A DNA stretch of 64,000 nt from Protonemura montana. Its lineage: Eukaryota; Arthropoda; Insecta; Plecoptera; Nemouridae. Both the position numbers and the translations under genes were made by a program. This document shows, piece after piece, positions 35,179 to 49,100 of the stretch. Location of the stretch: positions 25,713,264 through 25,777,263 of the forward strand of contig OX387605.1 of the NCBI GenBank assembly GCA_947568835.1, written 5' to 3'. Numbering within the stretch: the first letter of the stretch is position 1; every line of letters begins with the position of its first letter. The notes under the pieces are model-generated. The model ran no database searches, was not told the DNA's origin, and saw only the letters and a program-made list of their open reading frames with translations.

Positions 35179-36927
35179 TTGCTTCTGAACTCTTAGTTTA
35201 TTTTCGTGCCAACAGGGAAGCGAATGTGTTTTCAAAGTTTTTTCTTTTTGCGAGTGGATTTTGTGTTGAGCTAGATTGGGGATCGCCCCGGTGTTGTTGT
35301 TAGTGAGGTTATCTCCCCCTAGCGGGGCAAAGTTTCGATCGGTTTGTGACGTTTCGCTGTTACCTGTGGGCAGAGAATTGTTTTCAAACAGATTTAGCGT
35401 AGAAGTGGACACTGGCATCTTAGTGAGAGTAGCACGTAGGGAGGCCGGCCAAAAAGCGGAGTATTTTTGTATCGTGTCAAACAGAACCAAGCCAAAGTTT
35501 TCCCTGAGGTGCACAACTTGGTTTTTCCAACCAAGGATTTGAGATCAGTTTTTTGGTTTTCTAGTTTGCAGGATTTTGTTTCAGAAAGTGCACTTGCTGA
35601 GAGTCGCAATGGAGTATGTCAGTAAGTGCACATGACAGTGCAACCAGACTTCAGACTGGGCCGTTGAGCCTCGATTGACTGAAATATTTACTTGTCCAAG
35701 TGTTACATCGATGACACATATCCATAAAGTTTCAAACAATAATCAAAAGTGTACGCGTGGATGAGTGTTAGTTGCATGGAGCGTACGTTGGCTGGAGTCT
35801 ACCAGTTACCAGGACCAGATGTTAGCGTTGTTGCCGATTATTGATTCTAGTTCTAGCGGACAACGATTATAGATATAAGCGTAAGTTTGTTGATGTGTTA
35901 TCAGGTGACTTCGGTCGAGAGCTCCTTTCAAGTCAGATTTAGAGGTTATGAGTTTATAAGAAATATTGTGATTGATTTTGTGAAATGGAAATAAAGAAAC
36001 TTCTTACCCTTACTTATAATGTGTGAACAATTATTCTGGCTGCATCAGGACAAAGGTGGTGAAGAAGTGGTAGAAAGCAGATCTGGTGGGTGATTATCAA
36101 TACGAACGAACGTGCAGAGATTACTAGGCACCTGCCATGCCCAGGGCTAGGACAGGCCCTGTACAAGATGCTAGGTATCTGCCGTGTTCAGTCTCCCAGG
36201 GCCAGGATAGGCAGAAACAACAAAATATCAGTAACAATTAAAATATTTTTTTTTATTCTTGAAGCAATGCAATCACATTGAAGTATTTTGTTCCTGCAGG
36301 TAAGTAGGGTGCTAACATCGTCAACAATATAAATGCTTTATAATCAGCACGTACGGAATACCCTAGATGCAAAGGAACGACTCTCCATCCCACACTGGTC
36401 TGAGCAAAACAGCCGCTCTTCTCAGAAAATAATATCAAAATAGAAATAGCAGTTGGTATCAGAAAAAGAAACGCTCAAGGCCGAAAGGTTGCCACCGAAA
36501 CTAAAGGAATCGCAACGAATCTATTGGTGAAAGTATCGGGGCTCGACCAATGACCAGCCACCTCGTGCAATAACACGTCGGGAGAAATAAACACGTACGA
36601 TAGATAGAAAAAAACAATTGTAAGCAATTACTTAGACATAAAAATAATAAATAGCTTTGTTAGCGACTTGACTCGAAGACTTAGGAAACATCACAGAGCG
36701 ACCACGTCGTATCGTAATTGATAACAATAGCGTTGGTAAAATAGAATATCAGATTCTGCAGTCTTGGCATCTTATGAGTTACGATGAACGTGGCTTTTCC
36801 AAAACGGTATCGTCTCCTCCGGTGCGATGACCGGGCCGCCAATCGAACGCTCCGTTGCCACACCCGCATCACAAATACTAAACAGCGACATCCTCTCGCG
36901 ACCACGGCTTGGCGGCACTGGGACCGG
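35122..36927. other. 3' UTR of LRR gene and convergent intergenic space
   Basis: Downstream of the LRR stop there is about 870 bp of unique sequence to an AATAAA at 35990-35995, a likely poly(A) signal. No RNA gene or second ORF is convincing. BIRC6 ends at 36928 on the other strand; a minus-strand AATAAA at 36252-36257 would give it a 3' UTR of about 670 nt, so the two transcripts probably stay separate or overlap little. Confidence 0.55.
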
Positions 36928-39900
36928 TCACTCGCACACCTTGGAGACCATCTTCTCCATCTCCATGTCGATGTCAGTGTCGTCGTGGGCTGCCGAGAGC
37001 GTAGGAGGTGCGGGCTGCCCCGGCGCTGCCACCTCGCTGCTGGAGGCAACGCCCAACTCCGCGGGGGCATCGGCTAGGTCGGCCAGGCCCTCGGGTGGCA
37101 CCAGCTTTGCCAGTTCGTCTCTCAGCTGGCGAAAGTGTCGCTGAAATCGCAAGCAAAGTGGGTCAGTCGCTGTACTCTATCGGCTCGGACGTAGGTTCGA
37201 TGTGGGACTGCTTCTACCTTGAGTGCCATCGCGTTGAGTGAGATGGCTCGTCCGGCTCTCCTATCACCCGACTGTCCTTCCATCTCCGCGATCCACGATT
37301 CCACCTGCGCTACGATCTCATGACGCTTCAGCCAGAAGTGCGTCTGTATGACGTCCTTGAAGCACGGGCACGGACTGCGGACCTGCTCCAGCATCGCCCA
37401 CTTCACTGTCGCCTGAAGAAAGCCAAGATAAGCCACGGTCAATGGTGAGAGCTTTTAAAGATTGTACAATTAATACCTATCAGTTATTTTTATTCATTTA
37501 AAGTGCAATACACCTTCCTTGTTTCGTTATTAAATAGTTTTGGTATTTGTAGCCAAACACGTAAATTTATAATATATTTTTTAAAGTTATGAAATGGCAT
37601 AGAAGTTTAAGTTTGATCCAAAGCATCCGTTTGCTAGGTCCTATTGGACGATGTTCAGGTTCTAGACTGGTATAGCGTGGTTCTACCTGGCAGATGTTGG
37701 AGTTATATTCGCGGGAACTCTGGTTCCCGGACGGCGTTCCTCGACTCCGCTCATAGCCGGGCTCGTTGAAGTACGGCTCGGGCACAAGGATTAGCGACTG
37801 AATCGAAACGAGCACCTGGTGGCAATAATTTCAAAACACGGTTTTAGCGACAAAACACGGGATGGTGTTTCGAATGTTTCACTGCTCCTACGATGCATAC
37901 CTGTAGGAAGCTCGAGGTTGCTGCGTTCCACTTCTCTTCCGGCCGGCCGTGCCAGGTGTTTAGTACGCTGAGGCATACTTTGCCGTCGTTGTATAGGTTA
38001 GGGTTAAATCGGATCGTGTGGTGTCCGGTGGTCTCTAAGTTGATCATCATCGGTGCGTTGGGGTAGTCGGGCGGGAAGTAGACGTCGAACTCGAAGCAGC
38101 CGTTGGCGTACGGAGTCTCCGCCGGGCCCGTCATCAGAACCTGACCAAAACAAAGACGTCACAACGTTATTATTATTTATTTATCGACAACGGAGGCAAG
38201 TCCACGAGTGGGATTTGATAGAAACATGGTACATATATATAAAAATGAATAATTAAAAACGTTATTTTCAAACTTAAGCGTAAATTAAGAGGTAACACAG
38301 AGACAATGCAATTGATATATTTCCAAGTTTTCATGAGCAGCTGTTTGATCTTGGTGTTTAAGTTGGGTTATGTACGTCATGAAGGAGTCTGAAAGGATGT
38401 CGATGTCAGGGCAGGTTGTTGTAATTCTATCGTAGGTAGTCATTACTCTTTTCATGCGCCCGTGATTGTGAATATCAATCCTACTCTTTGGCATTCTCTC
38501 ATACATTTTGAAGTTGCTTCTCTCCATAAGTTCATAACCCCAAATTCCTTTTACCTTCTAATTCTACCAGATATATAATCCATGTAAAACACAGAACGGT
38601 TACCTTCATGATGTCCAGCCGGTCAGTATCACAACGTACGAAGACTGAGCTGCTGTACGAGAGCGGGAGCGAAGTCGACAACGTCACAGTTTCCTGCGCC
38701 AGCCGTTTCACCCTCGACGGGTGGCAACGCTCTCCTGCAGCTCGAAGACTGGCCTCGAAGTGGTACGCAACCTGCAATCCAGACAAGTACCACGTTGTCG
38801 TAGCATCGTACATATTGCATACTTGTCAAGTTGGAGACAATGTCTCTGTACCAAGACAAAGAGCACTTTAACCTAAATATATCATTTTAAAACCTGGAAA
38901 CAGTTTTTAATAATTAAAATAACAAAATAATCAGCGCAGTGTTGCTTAACTTTCATCCCTCCAACCTCTCTCCTGAACAGAACTGGTCATGTGTATGATG
39001 GTCACCCATCCAATACCTGACCCAGCACAGTGTTGCTTAACTTTCATCCCTCCAACCTCTCTCCCAAACAGAACTGGTCATGTGTATGATGGTCACCCAT
39101 CCAATACCTGACCCAGTGCAGTGCTGCGTAACTTTCATCCCTCCAACCTCTCTACCGAACAGAACTGGTCATGTGTATGATGGTCACCTATCCAATACCT
39201 GACTCAGCGCAATGTTGCTTAACTTTCATCTCTCCAACCTCTCTCCCAAACAGAACTAGTCATGTGTATGATGGTCTCCCATCCAATACCTGACCCAGCG
39301 CAGTGTTGCTTAACTTTCATCTCTCCAACCTCTCTCCCAAACAGAACTGGTCATGTGTATGATGGTCAGCCATCCAATACCTGACCCAGCGCAGTGTTGC
39401 TTAACTTTCATCTCTCCAACCACTCTCCCAAACAGAACTGGTCATGTGTATGATGGTCAGCCATCCAATACCTGACTCAGCGCAGTGCTGCTTAACTTTT
39501 ATCCCTCCAACCTCTCTCCCGAACAGAACTGGTCATGTGTATGATGGTCACCCATCCAATACCTGACCCAGCGCAGTGCTGCTTAACTTTCATCCCTCCA
39601 ACCTCTCTCCCGAACAGAACTGGTCATGTGTATGATGGTCACCCATCCAATACCTGATTTAGCGCAGTGTTGCTTAACTTAGGTGTTCTTCAGAGAACCA
39701 GTGTTCCAACTTGCCAGACCTTTTACCTTAATAAATCATTTAAAAAACCTCTGGAATTATTCATATGTCTTAAAGTGTCTTGCAATAAATAAATAAACTA
39801 ATTAATGAATAAAATGTGAGCCTCAGAAGTGAATCGGTGTCCGACTTACGACAAACTGGAATCCGCCGGCCGCGTCTGGTGCCTCGGCTATCATCTCGAA

Positions 39901-40100
39901 CGAGTCGAACTGCAAGCGTTTCATGACGTCGAGGTAGCGGTCTTCCAGCGACCGGCGAAGCGGAGACTCGGACTGCGTTCTCGGAACTTCGTCCACGTCG
40001 TCCTCCAGAACCAGCCGTTCAGTGGCAAGCTGAAGACAAGGAAATGTGTTAGCCGATTCTTTTTGATTCCGATCGTTTGCAACTTCACTCACAACCTACC

Positions 40101-40141
<41 letters not shown>

Positions 40142-43100
40142 ACTGGGGTTTAACGACGCACTGTTTTGACATCTTTACATATGGCAATGGTCTAATGGCG
40201 TCGGTGAATGAGAGGTCGACAATGAGGATGATGATGAACCTAACCTAGCCTTGAAAGGAGAAGGGGAAACCGGTTGCCGCCGCGTAGCCTACTCCTACTG
40301 AAGAGCACCAAGGAGACCACAAACGTCCCTTCCGAAGGACGGTACAACGCAAACAATGGGATTCCTCTACAAATCCATGCTGTCGAGAGGTTGATAAGCA
40401 AGGCAAGTGAAGTTGCTGTACTAACTTTCATCCCTCCAACCTCTCTCCCAAACAGAACTGGTCATGTGCATGATGGTCACCCATCCAATACCTGACCTAG
40501 CGCAGTGTTGCTTAACTTCGGTGATCTCATAAGAACCAGTGTTTCCAACACGGCTAACTATTCTGTACAACCTACCATAGATGGAATGTTACATTTACAT
40601 CCTTGTCAGGCATTAAGGCATTCCACTTGGAATCTATGACTCGATCCTGGACTCTCCGGGACTCACCTGCACCAGGTTGGCTGTCTCCTGGATGTCGAAG
40701 ATGAACAACGCTAGACCCTCGTCCGACTCCAGTTCCTCGGTGACTTTGGAGAGTGTGCGAGTCTTGCCGCCGCCCTTGCCCTTGTTGGCACGGAGACGAG
40801 AAGCGTAGGTGTCCACGCACCCCTTCATCTTGGTCAGTAAGCAGACGACCGACAGCTCATCCCCTCGCCAGGCACGCTGCACCTGTCAATCAGCAGACAA
40901 ATTGCTTTACACAAGGCTAGAGTCACTGCAGTCAATCGGCTTCAGAACAAAAATGTACTCAGCAAATTTGGTTAGAATCAGAGCAGGTGTTTACAAAAAA
41001 AAACTAACAAAAGTAATATTTTTCTAGAGTAGGCAAAATGAAAGATCTTGCTTGTAAAAACCTCTCCAGCATGATATTTTCCACAACCAAAGCCGCTGGC
41101 GTAGCGAACTTGGGAAGAAAACATTATGTGTCGAGAGACCTTGCTTTGAACAATATCACTCTGTAATGGCCCATTTTACACCCATTTATTTTCAAAGGTT
41201 GATAATCTTAAAAAAAATGTTCTAATATGTTACTTTGCTTAATATATCGTAATCGATAAAATTTAAAGATTATTTTTGGATGGGCTTTTATTTTGTACAC
41301 AATAAAACGTTCATATAAAACCCATCATATTTTATTTATTTTATTTATTTATTTCACAACTTTGACATGCATTTCTTTATAAATGCTATCGGATGTTGCT
41401 ATCTTATTTGAATATTGCTAAGTTTAACCTTCATTTCTTTAGAGGTTTTAGACAATGGTACAACTGCACCTCCCGGCAGATTATTCCACAGACGTACTTC
41501 CTCTGCGGCTAAACAGTACTTCCCGATATCAGTTCTTGATTGCAGCTGTTTTATTTTGTGATGGTGATCTTGTCGGGATAAATATGTCAACATAAAAGTC
41601 GATTTATAGCTTCAAAACTTGTACAGCTAGTAAACATCGGCATCATTTCATCAGAAAACTCTACGGGATCCTCCACCTGACATCCAGGTTGGTTTGCTCA
41701 CCTGTGAGTCGGATGGCAGCAAGAGTGCCGCAAGTCTCGAGTCATACGCCATCGCACGAAGGAGCTGCAATACGGCTCGGTACAAGGGGATATGTCGTGC
41801 CATGTCCAGCACAGAGTCGTTACGTAGGTATGATGAAACTGCGGGAAGGAGGCACGAACGTTCCGCCAACTCTACGAAACCAGTCGGCAGCCAGCCGTCG
41901 TTCGTGGGCGGGGTTTCCTCGTCTTCGCTGCTCTCGCCCTCGGAGAGGAAGCTGGCCGGCGCTGCGTTACCCGGATTCATGAAGCACGAGATTACCTGGT
42001 GAACAGATGGGAAGTCAGTCATTGGAACGTTTGACAAGCCATGTCATGAGCTGGACAACAGCATGGACTGCAATCCATGTCTTGAGCTGGACAATAGCAT
42101 GGACTGCAAGCTATGCCTTGAGCTGGACAACAGCATGGACTGCAAGCCATGTCTTGAGCTGGACCACAGCATGGACTGCAAGCTTAGTTTGGCAAGCCAT
42201 GTCTTGAGCTGGACAACAGCATGGACTGCAAGCTTTGTTTGGCAAGCCATGTCTTGAGCTGGACAACAGCATGGACTGCAAGCTTAGTTTGGCAAGCCAT
42301 GTCTTGAGCTGGACAACAGCATGGACTGCAAGCTCAGTTTGGCAAGCCATGTCTGACATGGATAATGTCTTGCGCTGGATAAGTGAGGTTATACCTGTAG
42401 CAGAACAGTGACGTGCTCTTCCTCGCTGCGCTGCCGCATCAAGGCTTGCTCGACATTCCAGGCCTGGGCCGTCGATCCGGTGCCGAAGCCGGTGCCCTTC
42501 GCCCAGTACAGGTGGCCGCTCTGTGCAGTCTTCTCCTCCCGGCGCTCTCCCTGCGCTGGCGACTTGCCAGCCTGCGCAACCTGTCAATTTAATTAATTGT
42601 TTGTTTATTATGTTTAATATGTTTAGTATGAGAATAAATAAATATTATTAATATTATTGTTTGGTTCTGGTTTAACTAGCGATCACAAGATGATAGGGGC
42701 ATTTGATTGATGATTTGTACATTTACACTAGTAAAGCTAGCTATGTCGAATTAGCTACAACTAAACTGTCAGGTAACAGTTTGGCAAATGCCAAGAATTG
42801 GCCCGGACAGGTGCTGTAAGCCGGGATGCCCTACCTCAGGCTGGCTGCCTGGCACGGACAGGTCTTGTGTTTGGTGTGTGAACACGGCAAGGCAGCCTAG
42901 CAGCAAATGCATCGCACCGATGTCCACTGTGGCCCGGCGCAGGGCGGCGCCGACTTCACTTCCACGCGGAGTCGAATCGAACAGCTGACGAAGAACACAG
43001 AACGGCAGCGTGTGCAGCGAGCTGGCCAGCGGCAAACTCAGGATGTCTCCTGCAAAGCACGATGGGAACCAGGGTCAGATCTTGTACTGATATCCCATCC

Positions 43101-46100
43101 TTATGAGACAAAGACTAGCACAGATAAAGCTTACACAGATATTCCATCCTTATGAGGCAAAGACTAGCACAGATAAAGCTTGCACAGATATTCCATCCTT
43201 ATGAGGCAAAGACTAGCACAGATAAAGCTTGCACAGATATTCCATCCTTATGAGGCAAAGACTACCACAGATAAAGCTTGCACAGATATTCCATCCTTAT
43301 GAGGCAAAGACTAGCACAGATAAAGCTTGCACAGATATTCCATCCTTATGAGGCAAAGACTAGCACAGATAAAGCTTGCACAGATATTCCATCCTTATGA
43401 GGCAAAGACTAGCACAGATAAAGCTTGCACTGATATTCCATCCTTATGAGACAAAGACTAGCACAGATAAAGCTTGCACAGATATTCCATCCTTATGAGG
43501 CAAAGACTAGCACAGATAAAGCTTGCTCAGATATTCCATCCTTATGAGGCAAAGACTAGCACAGATAAAGCTTGCACAGATATTCCATCCTTATGGGGCT
43601 AAGACTGAGCGTGGCGCATGTAAAAGTGCGGTTATGTTACCTCCTTCCCCGTCATCAGTGACTCCGAGTACGAGTCGCAGCAAACATTGCGCCTTCTTAC
43701 GGTCGCCTAGCAACACGTTGGCGTATCCTGGCAGCCTCAGAAACAGCCCGAATGCGGCGAGAGCATGAGGGGGAACCGAGGGGGGAGGAGTGGCGGGGGA
43801 GGGAGACGGAGGGCCGCCCCCCTCGTCCAACTCCTCATAGATGTCCTCGGCCGCCTCCACCTTGATCCACTCGGCCTCCGCCCCAGCAGCTGTGCATGGA
43901 TCCATCGGTGAGCTGCCCCCCGTTGCCGTCTGCGAGCAGAGAAGAGAGCAAAAATTGTAAAATTTTGAATAAATTACAAGCTTTTTAAACTGTTCATTGG
44001 TTACCCAACCAATACCTGACCCAGTGCAGTGTTGCTTCTGACCTACCTTGTCGACAGTGTAGCGAAGGGTCTCAGGGTACACCTGCGGCAGGTGCTGGGC
44101 CAATAGCGCAAGACCACCTGCCTCGGAAAACACCTGCAGTGGCGTCGGCAGGAACGGTCCACTCGTAACTCGGTTGCCTGGCAACAGACAAGATGTTCAG
44201 AAATATAAAGCTTTCAAACATAGGAAGCTTTCAGACATAGGAAGCTTTCAAACATAGGAAGCTTTCAAACATAGGGAGCTTTCAAACATAGAGAGCTTTC
44301 AAACATAGGAAGCTTTCAAACATAGGAAGCTTTCAGAAATAGGGAGCTTTCAAACATAGGGAGCTTTCAAACATAGGAAGCTTTCAAACATAGGAAGCTT
44401 TAAAACATAGGAAGCTTTCAGACATAGAGAGCTTTCAGACATAGGAAGCTTTCAAACATAGGAAGCTTTCAAACATAGGAAGCTTTCAAACATAGAGAGC
44501 TTTCAAACATAGAGAGCTTTCAGACATAGGAAGCTTTCAAACATAGGAAGCTTTCAAACATAGAGAGCTTTCAGACATAGGAAGCTTTCAGACATAGGAA
44601 GCTTTCAAACATAGGGAGCTTTCAAACATAGGAAGCTTTCAAACATAGGGAGCTTTCAAACATAGAGAGCTTTCAGACATAGGAAGCTTTCAAACATAGG
44701 AAGCTTTCAGACATAGGAAGCTTTCAAACATAGAGAGCTTTCAAACATAGGTAGCTTTCAGACATAGGAAGCTTTCAAACATAGGAAGCTTTCAGACATA
44801 GGAAGCTTTCAAACATAGAGAGCTTTCAAACATAGGTAGCTTTCAAACATAGGAAGCTTTCAAACATAGAGAGCTTTCAGACATAGGAAGCTTTCAAACA
44901 TAGGGAGCTTTCAAACATAGAGAACTTTCAGACATAGGAACCTTTAAAACATAGGAAGCTTTCAAACATAGGAAGCTTTCAGACATAGGAAGCTTTCAAA
45001 CATAGGAAGCTTTCAAACATAGGAAGCTTTCAAACATAGGAAGCTTTCAAACATAGGAAGCTTTCAGACATAGGAAGCTTTCAGACATAGGAAGCTTTCA
45101 AACATAGGAAGCTTTCAATTGAATTCAATGATGAGCGGGGCTCACCTGGAGTGCTGGATGTTGAGGCGCTATCTTGGTTGGCATTGGCAGGCTGCGTTAG
45201 CGCCAGCGCTAGGCAGGGCGAGCTCAGCGAGCGCCCGCCAGCCAGTTCCTGTGCCAAGAGCTGACCCAGCGCCAGCGCAGGGGGCAGGGGGACGTCCGGT
45301 GCGCTGGCCAGCGCAAGGCATGACGACACTCCCAGCGCAAAACCTGCGCAGAGCAAGAGCACGACTTATAGTCTTTCGTTCTATGCCATTTATTAGTGAG
45401 ATTATAGGAATGGTCTATTAGTTGGAACAAATACAAAAAATTAGTTGGAAAAGATGGAACCAAATATTTAGCAATGGGACTACCATGCAGACTGTAACAG
45501 CCAAATTAATTACCATCTTTCATCTTCAGTTCCTATATCAATCTCAAAGTCGTAAATAATGTTTAATAACCTCAAAATGTACGGGCAAAACGTTTGTGTA
45601 TTTTCTACCAAAAAAAAGATTCATGATCGCTACCCTGGACACTTTCTGTACTGGACACTGGTTTCTACATTTTCCGATGCCACTCGACAACGCCAACTCA
45701 CTCGATGCCGAGGGCGAAACATCGGCGCTGGCTCGCGGCCGCTTGGCGTACGGCGCAGGTCGTGCGGCCGCCGAGTTCTTGGCGTCCTTCGCTCGCTTGT
45801 CTTTCGCTGTCGCCCCGGCTGCCAGCGCCAGAGAGTCCACCAATCCCAGGCCGAGCTCCCACGGCTCCTTGCGTCCGGTGGAACATTCAGACGCTCGGTG
45901 CTCTGCGGCCAATGACGCAGGGGGCGGAGTACACCACTGGAAACAACGGAGCATCACTGAAGTTTATTTCAAAGAACATTAATGGGGCAGGCTTTACGGC
46001 ACCGCTGAGAGGAAGGATTGTCGCATTTATTTTTGCCTGAAACTAAAAGTTCCCAATATTTTGTTATCATGTTGATTGATTTGTGGGGCTCAACAAAGCA

Positions 46101-49100
46101 CTGTTTTTAGTCATGTATATGATGGTCATGTGTATGATGGTCATGTGTATGATGGTCACGTGTATGATGGTCATGTGTATGATGGTCATGTGTATGATGG
46201 TCATGTGTATGATGGTCACGTGTATGATGGTCACGTGTATGATGGTCACGTGTATGATGGTCATGTGTATGGTGGTCACGTGTATGATGGTCATGTGTAT
46301 GATGGNNNNNNNNNNNNNNNNNNNNNNNNNNNNNNNNNNNNNNNNNNNNNNNNNNNNNNNNNNNNNNNNNNNNNNNNNNNNNNNNNNNNNNNNNNNNNNN
46401 NNNNNNNNNNNNNNNNNNNNNNNNNNNNNNNNNNNNNNNNNNNNNNNNNNNNNNNNNNNNNNNNNNNNNNNNNNNNNNNNNNNNNNNNNNNNNNNNNNNN
46501 NNNNNTGTTTATTAGTCAACCAAACGTCTGCTTCGATTTCAAGATAAATCATTCAAATAGTTAAAGAAATAAAAAAACATAATTAAATAGTTTATACCAC
46601 TGTGGCTTCTTATCCCCGGATCAGACCAAGTCATATGCCATTTGCCCTTCATGCCAACTACTTGAATAACAGCTTAAAATTTATCAAATCTCTTCGCCCA
46701 AATTACTACCCATCCCAACTACACTGCTGGCAACTTTCACACCAGTGGATAACAAAATCTAGGTTCCCTTCAAAGATAAACAAAAGATAAACACAAACCA
46801 AACAACACCCCTTTTTTATTACTCATTTATATATTTTTTTAAATACCACCAACATCACTCATTGTTGCTCTCCACCTCCAGCTTAAGTTCATTGTTGCCC
46901 CCCACCACCATCTTACCTTTCATTGTTTATCCCCTCTCCCAACCTATTTTCATTCCACCCCACCCCTACCTCACCCCTACCCCACAGTAGGGAACAGGAA
47001 GAGACAGCAATCAGTCTCTTCTCTCCAGTGATAAAAGCAACAACCGAAAATTTAACAAACAAGTATCCACTTTCGCGACCTGCCACTCACCGCTTGGTAA
47101 GTTCCGTTCTTTTCCTTTACTTTACAAATCAACATATTCTTGTTATCCCAGCACTTTGACACATTACAAATCAACATATTCTTGTTATCCCAGCACTTTG
47201 ACACATTACAAATCAACATATTCTTGTTATCCCAGCACTTTGACACATTACAAATCAACATATTCTTGTTATCCCAGCACTTTGACACATTACAAATCAA
47301 CATATTCTTGTTATCCCAGCACTTTGACACATTACAAATCAACATATTCTTGTTATCCCAGCACTTTGACACATTACAAATCAACATATTCTTGTTATCC
47401 CAGCACTTTGACACATTACAAATCAACATATTCTTGTTATCCCAGCACTTTAACACATTACAAATCAACATATTCTTGTTATCCCAGCACTTTGACACAT
47501 TACAAATCAACATATTCTTGTTATCCCAGCACTTTGACACATTACAAATCAACATATTCTTGTTATCCCAGCCCTTTGACACATTACAAATCAACTATAT
47601 TTGCTAGCTTAGCTAGCAATAGAGCTGCAAGTAAGTTATGCTTACCAGGGCTTGCAGGTCGTATTGCCTCCACGGGTCCTCAGCCGCGTCCCACAAGATG
47701 GCCGACGCGGCGCGAACGAACGCGGCACAAGGCGGAGCCGAGCTTGCGCCGGCGGTTTCACGCAACCAACGCAAGACGGCCGCGACCCGGCTGCCGGTCC
47801 ACGAGTCTTGCGTCGAACACAGGCGGTAGACCAGCTCCACTGCTGAGTCGACGGCCGCCACCGAACCCTGCGGAGATTGCCGTCATGTTCATTCATTGCA
47901 AGGTCAACCAACCACAGACCTTTATTACACAGCAACATGACATGCCAGGACATCGATTTGACTTCATCTTATTTATGTTGCTATAAATAAATATAATTAT
48001 AAATATATATGATTTGTTCCCTAGGTACAATAGCGACATGGGCCATAGCCTTCTTGTACCTCCCTAGATACAATAGCGACATGGGCCATCAAGCCTTCTT
48101 GTACCTCCCTAGGTACAATAGCGACATGGGCCATCAAGCCTTCTTGTACCTCCCTAGGTACAATAGCGACATGGGCCATCAAGCCTTCTTGTACGTCCCT
48201 AGGTACAATAGCAACATGGGCCATCAAGCCTTCTTGGCCGGATCAATTGGACTGTAGAATGCGCTGCCCCATGATGTAATGACTACATTTCTAAAATATG
48301 TGAAATACCACTGTAAATTTATAAACTAACTTCAAAATTCTACGTAATTAAATTGTAAATTCTATAAACACTAGTAAAATTTTATTAGCCTCAGGTAATT
48401 ATTGTAATACCAAAGCTATTAAGAAACAAATAAAAAAATACCTGCTGATACTTTTAAAGCAGAAGCGCGGGATCACACCCAGAACACAAGGATAGAAGCA
48501 AGTCTGACAATTCTTGGGCTGCCAATCTGCGGTCTTCTTTATTCACCGCCAGTGACACAAGTTACCAGTCCTTACCATGAACCAACTGTGTCGTTGGAGA
48601 AGCGTTGGTATGGACGTGATCTCACCATAGTCGGGCTAAACTCAAGTAATCTTTACCGACTCAGATATTTGTCCGTACTTGAGCAAATGCAGCGGCGTTG
48701 TTTCTCAGCAACGTGTCCAGCTGGGCGAGTCCGAGTTCCTTGGAACGCAGACCGAGTCGGAGCAGGACACGTTCCAGACTTGGTGCAAAGAGATGAGGGG
48801 CGGGGCCTGGGACGAGAAGCAGCCCGCAGCACGCTTCTAGAAGGCGTGGCACGGCGGCGGCAGCGTCCAGGAGGGCAGAGGAGAGTTCCGCTGGGGCAGG
48901 CGTACAAACGCAGTGGTGCAGCAGACGCAGCCAGCCCAGACTGGACTTGGTCAGCTGTTCTTCGTCTGGCAGGTCCAAGTTGTCTGCTCTCGCTGCCGTC
49001 TCACCAAATGTGGTGCTGCCTGCGTTCAGAGGAGAGGGCTTCGTCAGCTGCGAAGAGTGTGCGTGAGGCAAGGCTAACAACTCTCCGGTTTATCATAAGG

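Noticed and set aside
40500..40556. A true 5S rRNA gene or cluster
   Set aside because: Only the internal promoter region resembles 5S; the ends diverge and the sequence is fused to a SINE body repeated around the window.
43078..45117. CRISPR-like array of short repeats
   Set aside because: Units are directly adjacent without unique spacers, and the host is an intron-bearing animal gene.
46602..46790. 62-codon ORF right of the gap as a BIRC6 exon
   Set aside because: It is on the wrong strand, has no family similarity and no matching splice phase.
47052..47986. Open frames of 155-276 codons over the 42-bp array as a repeat protein gene
   Set aside because: 42 is divisible by three so all frames remain open; the ORFs run into the antisense of a BIRC6 exon.
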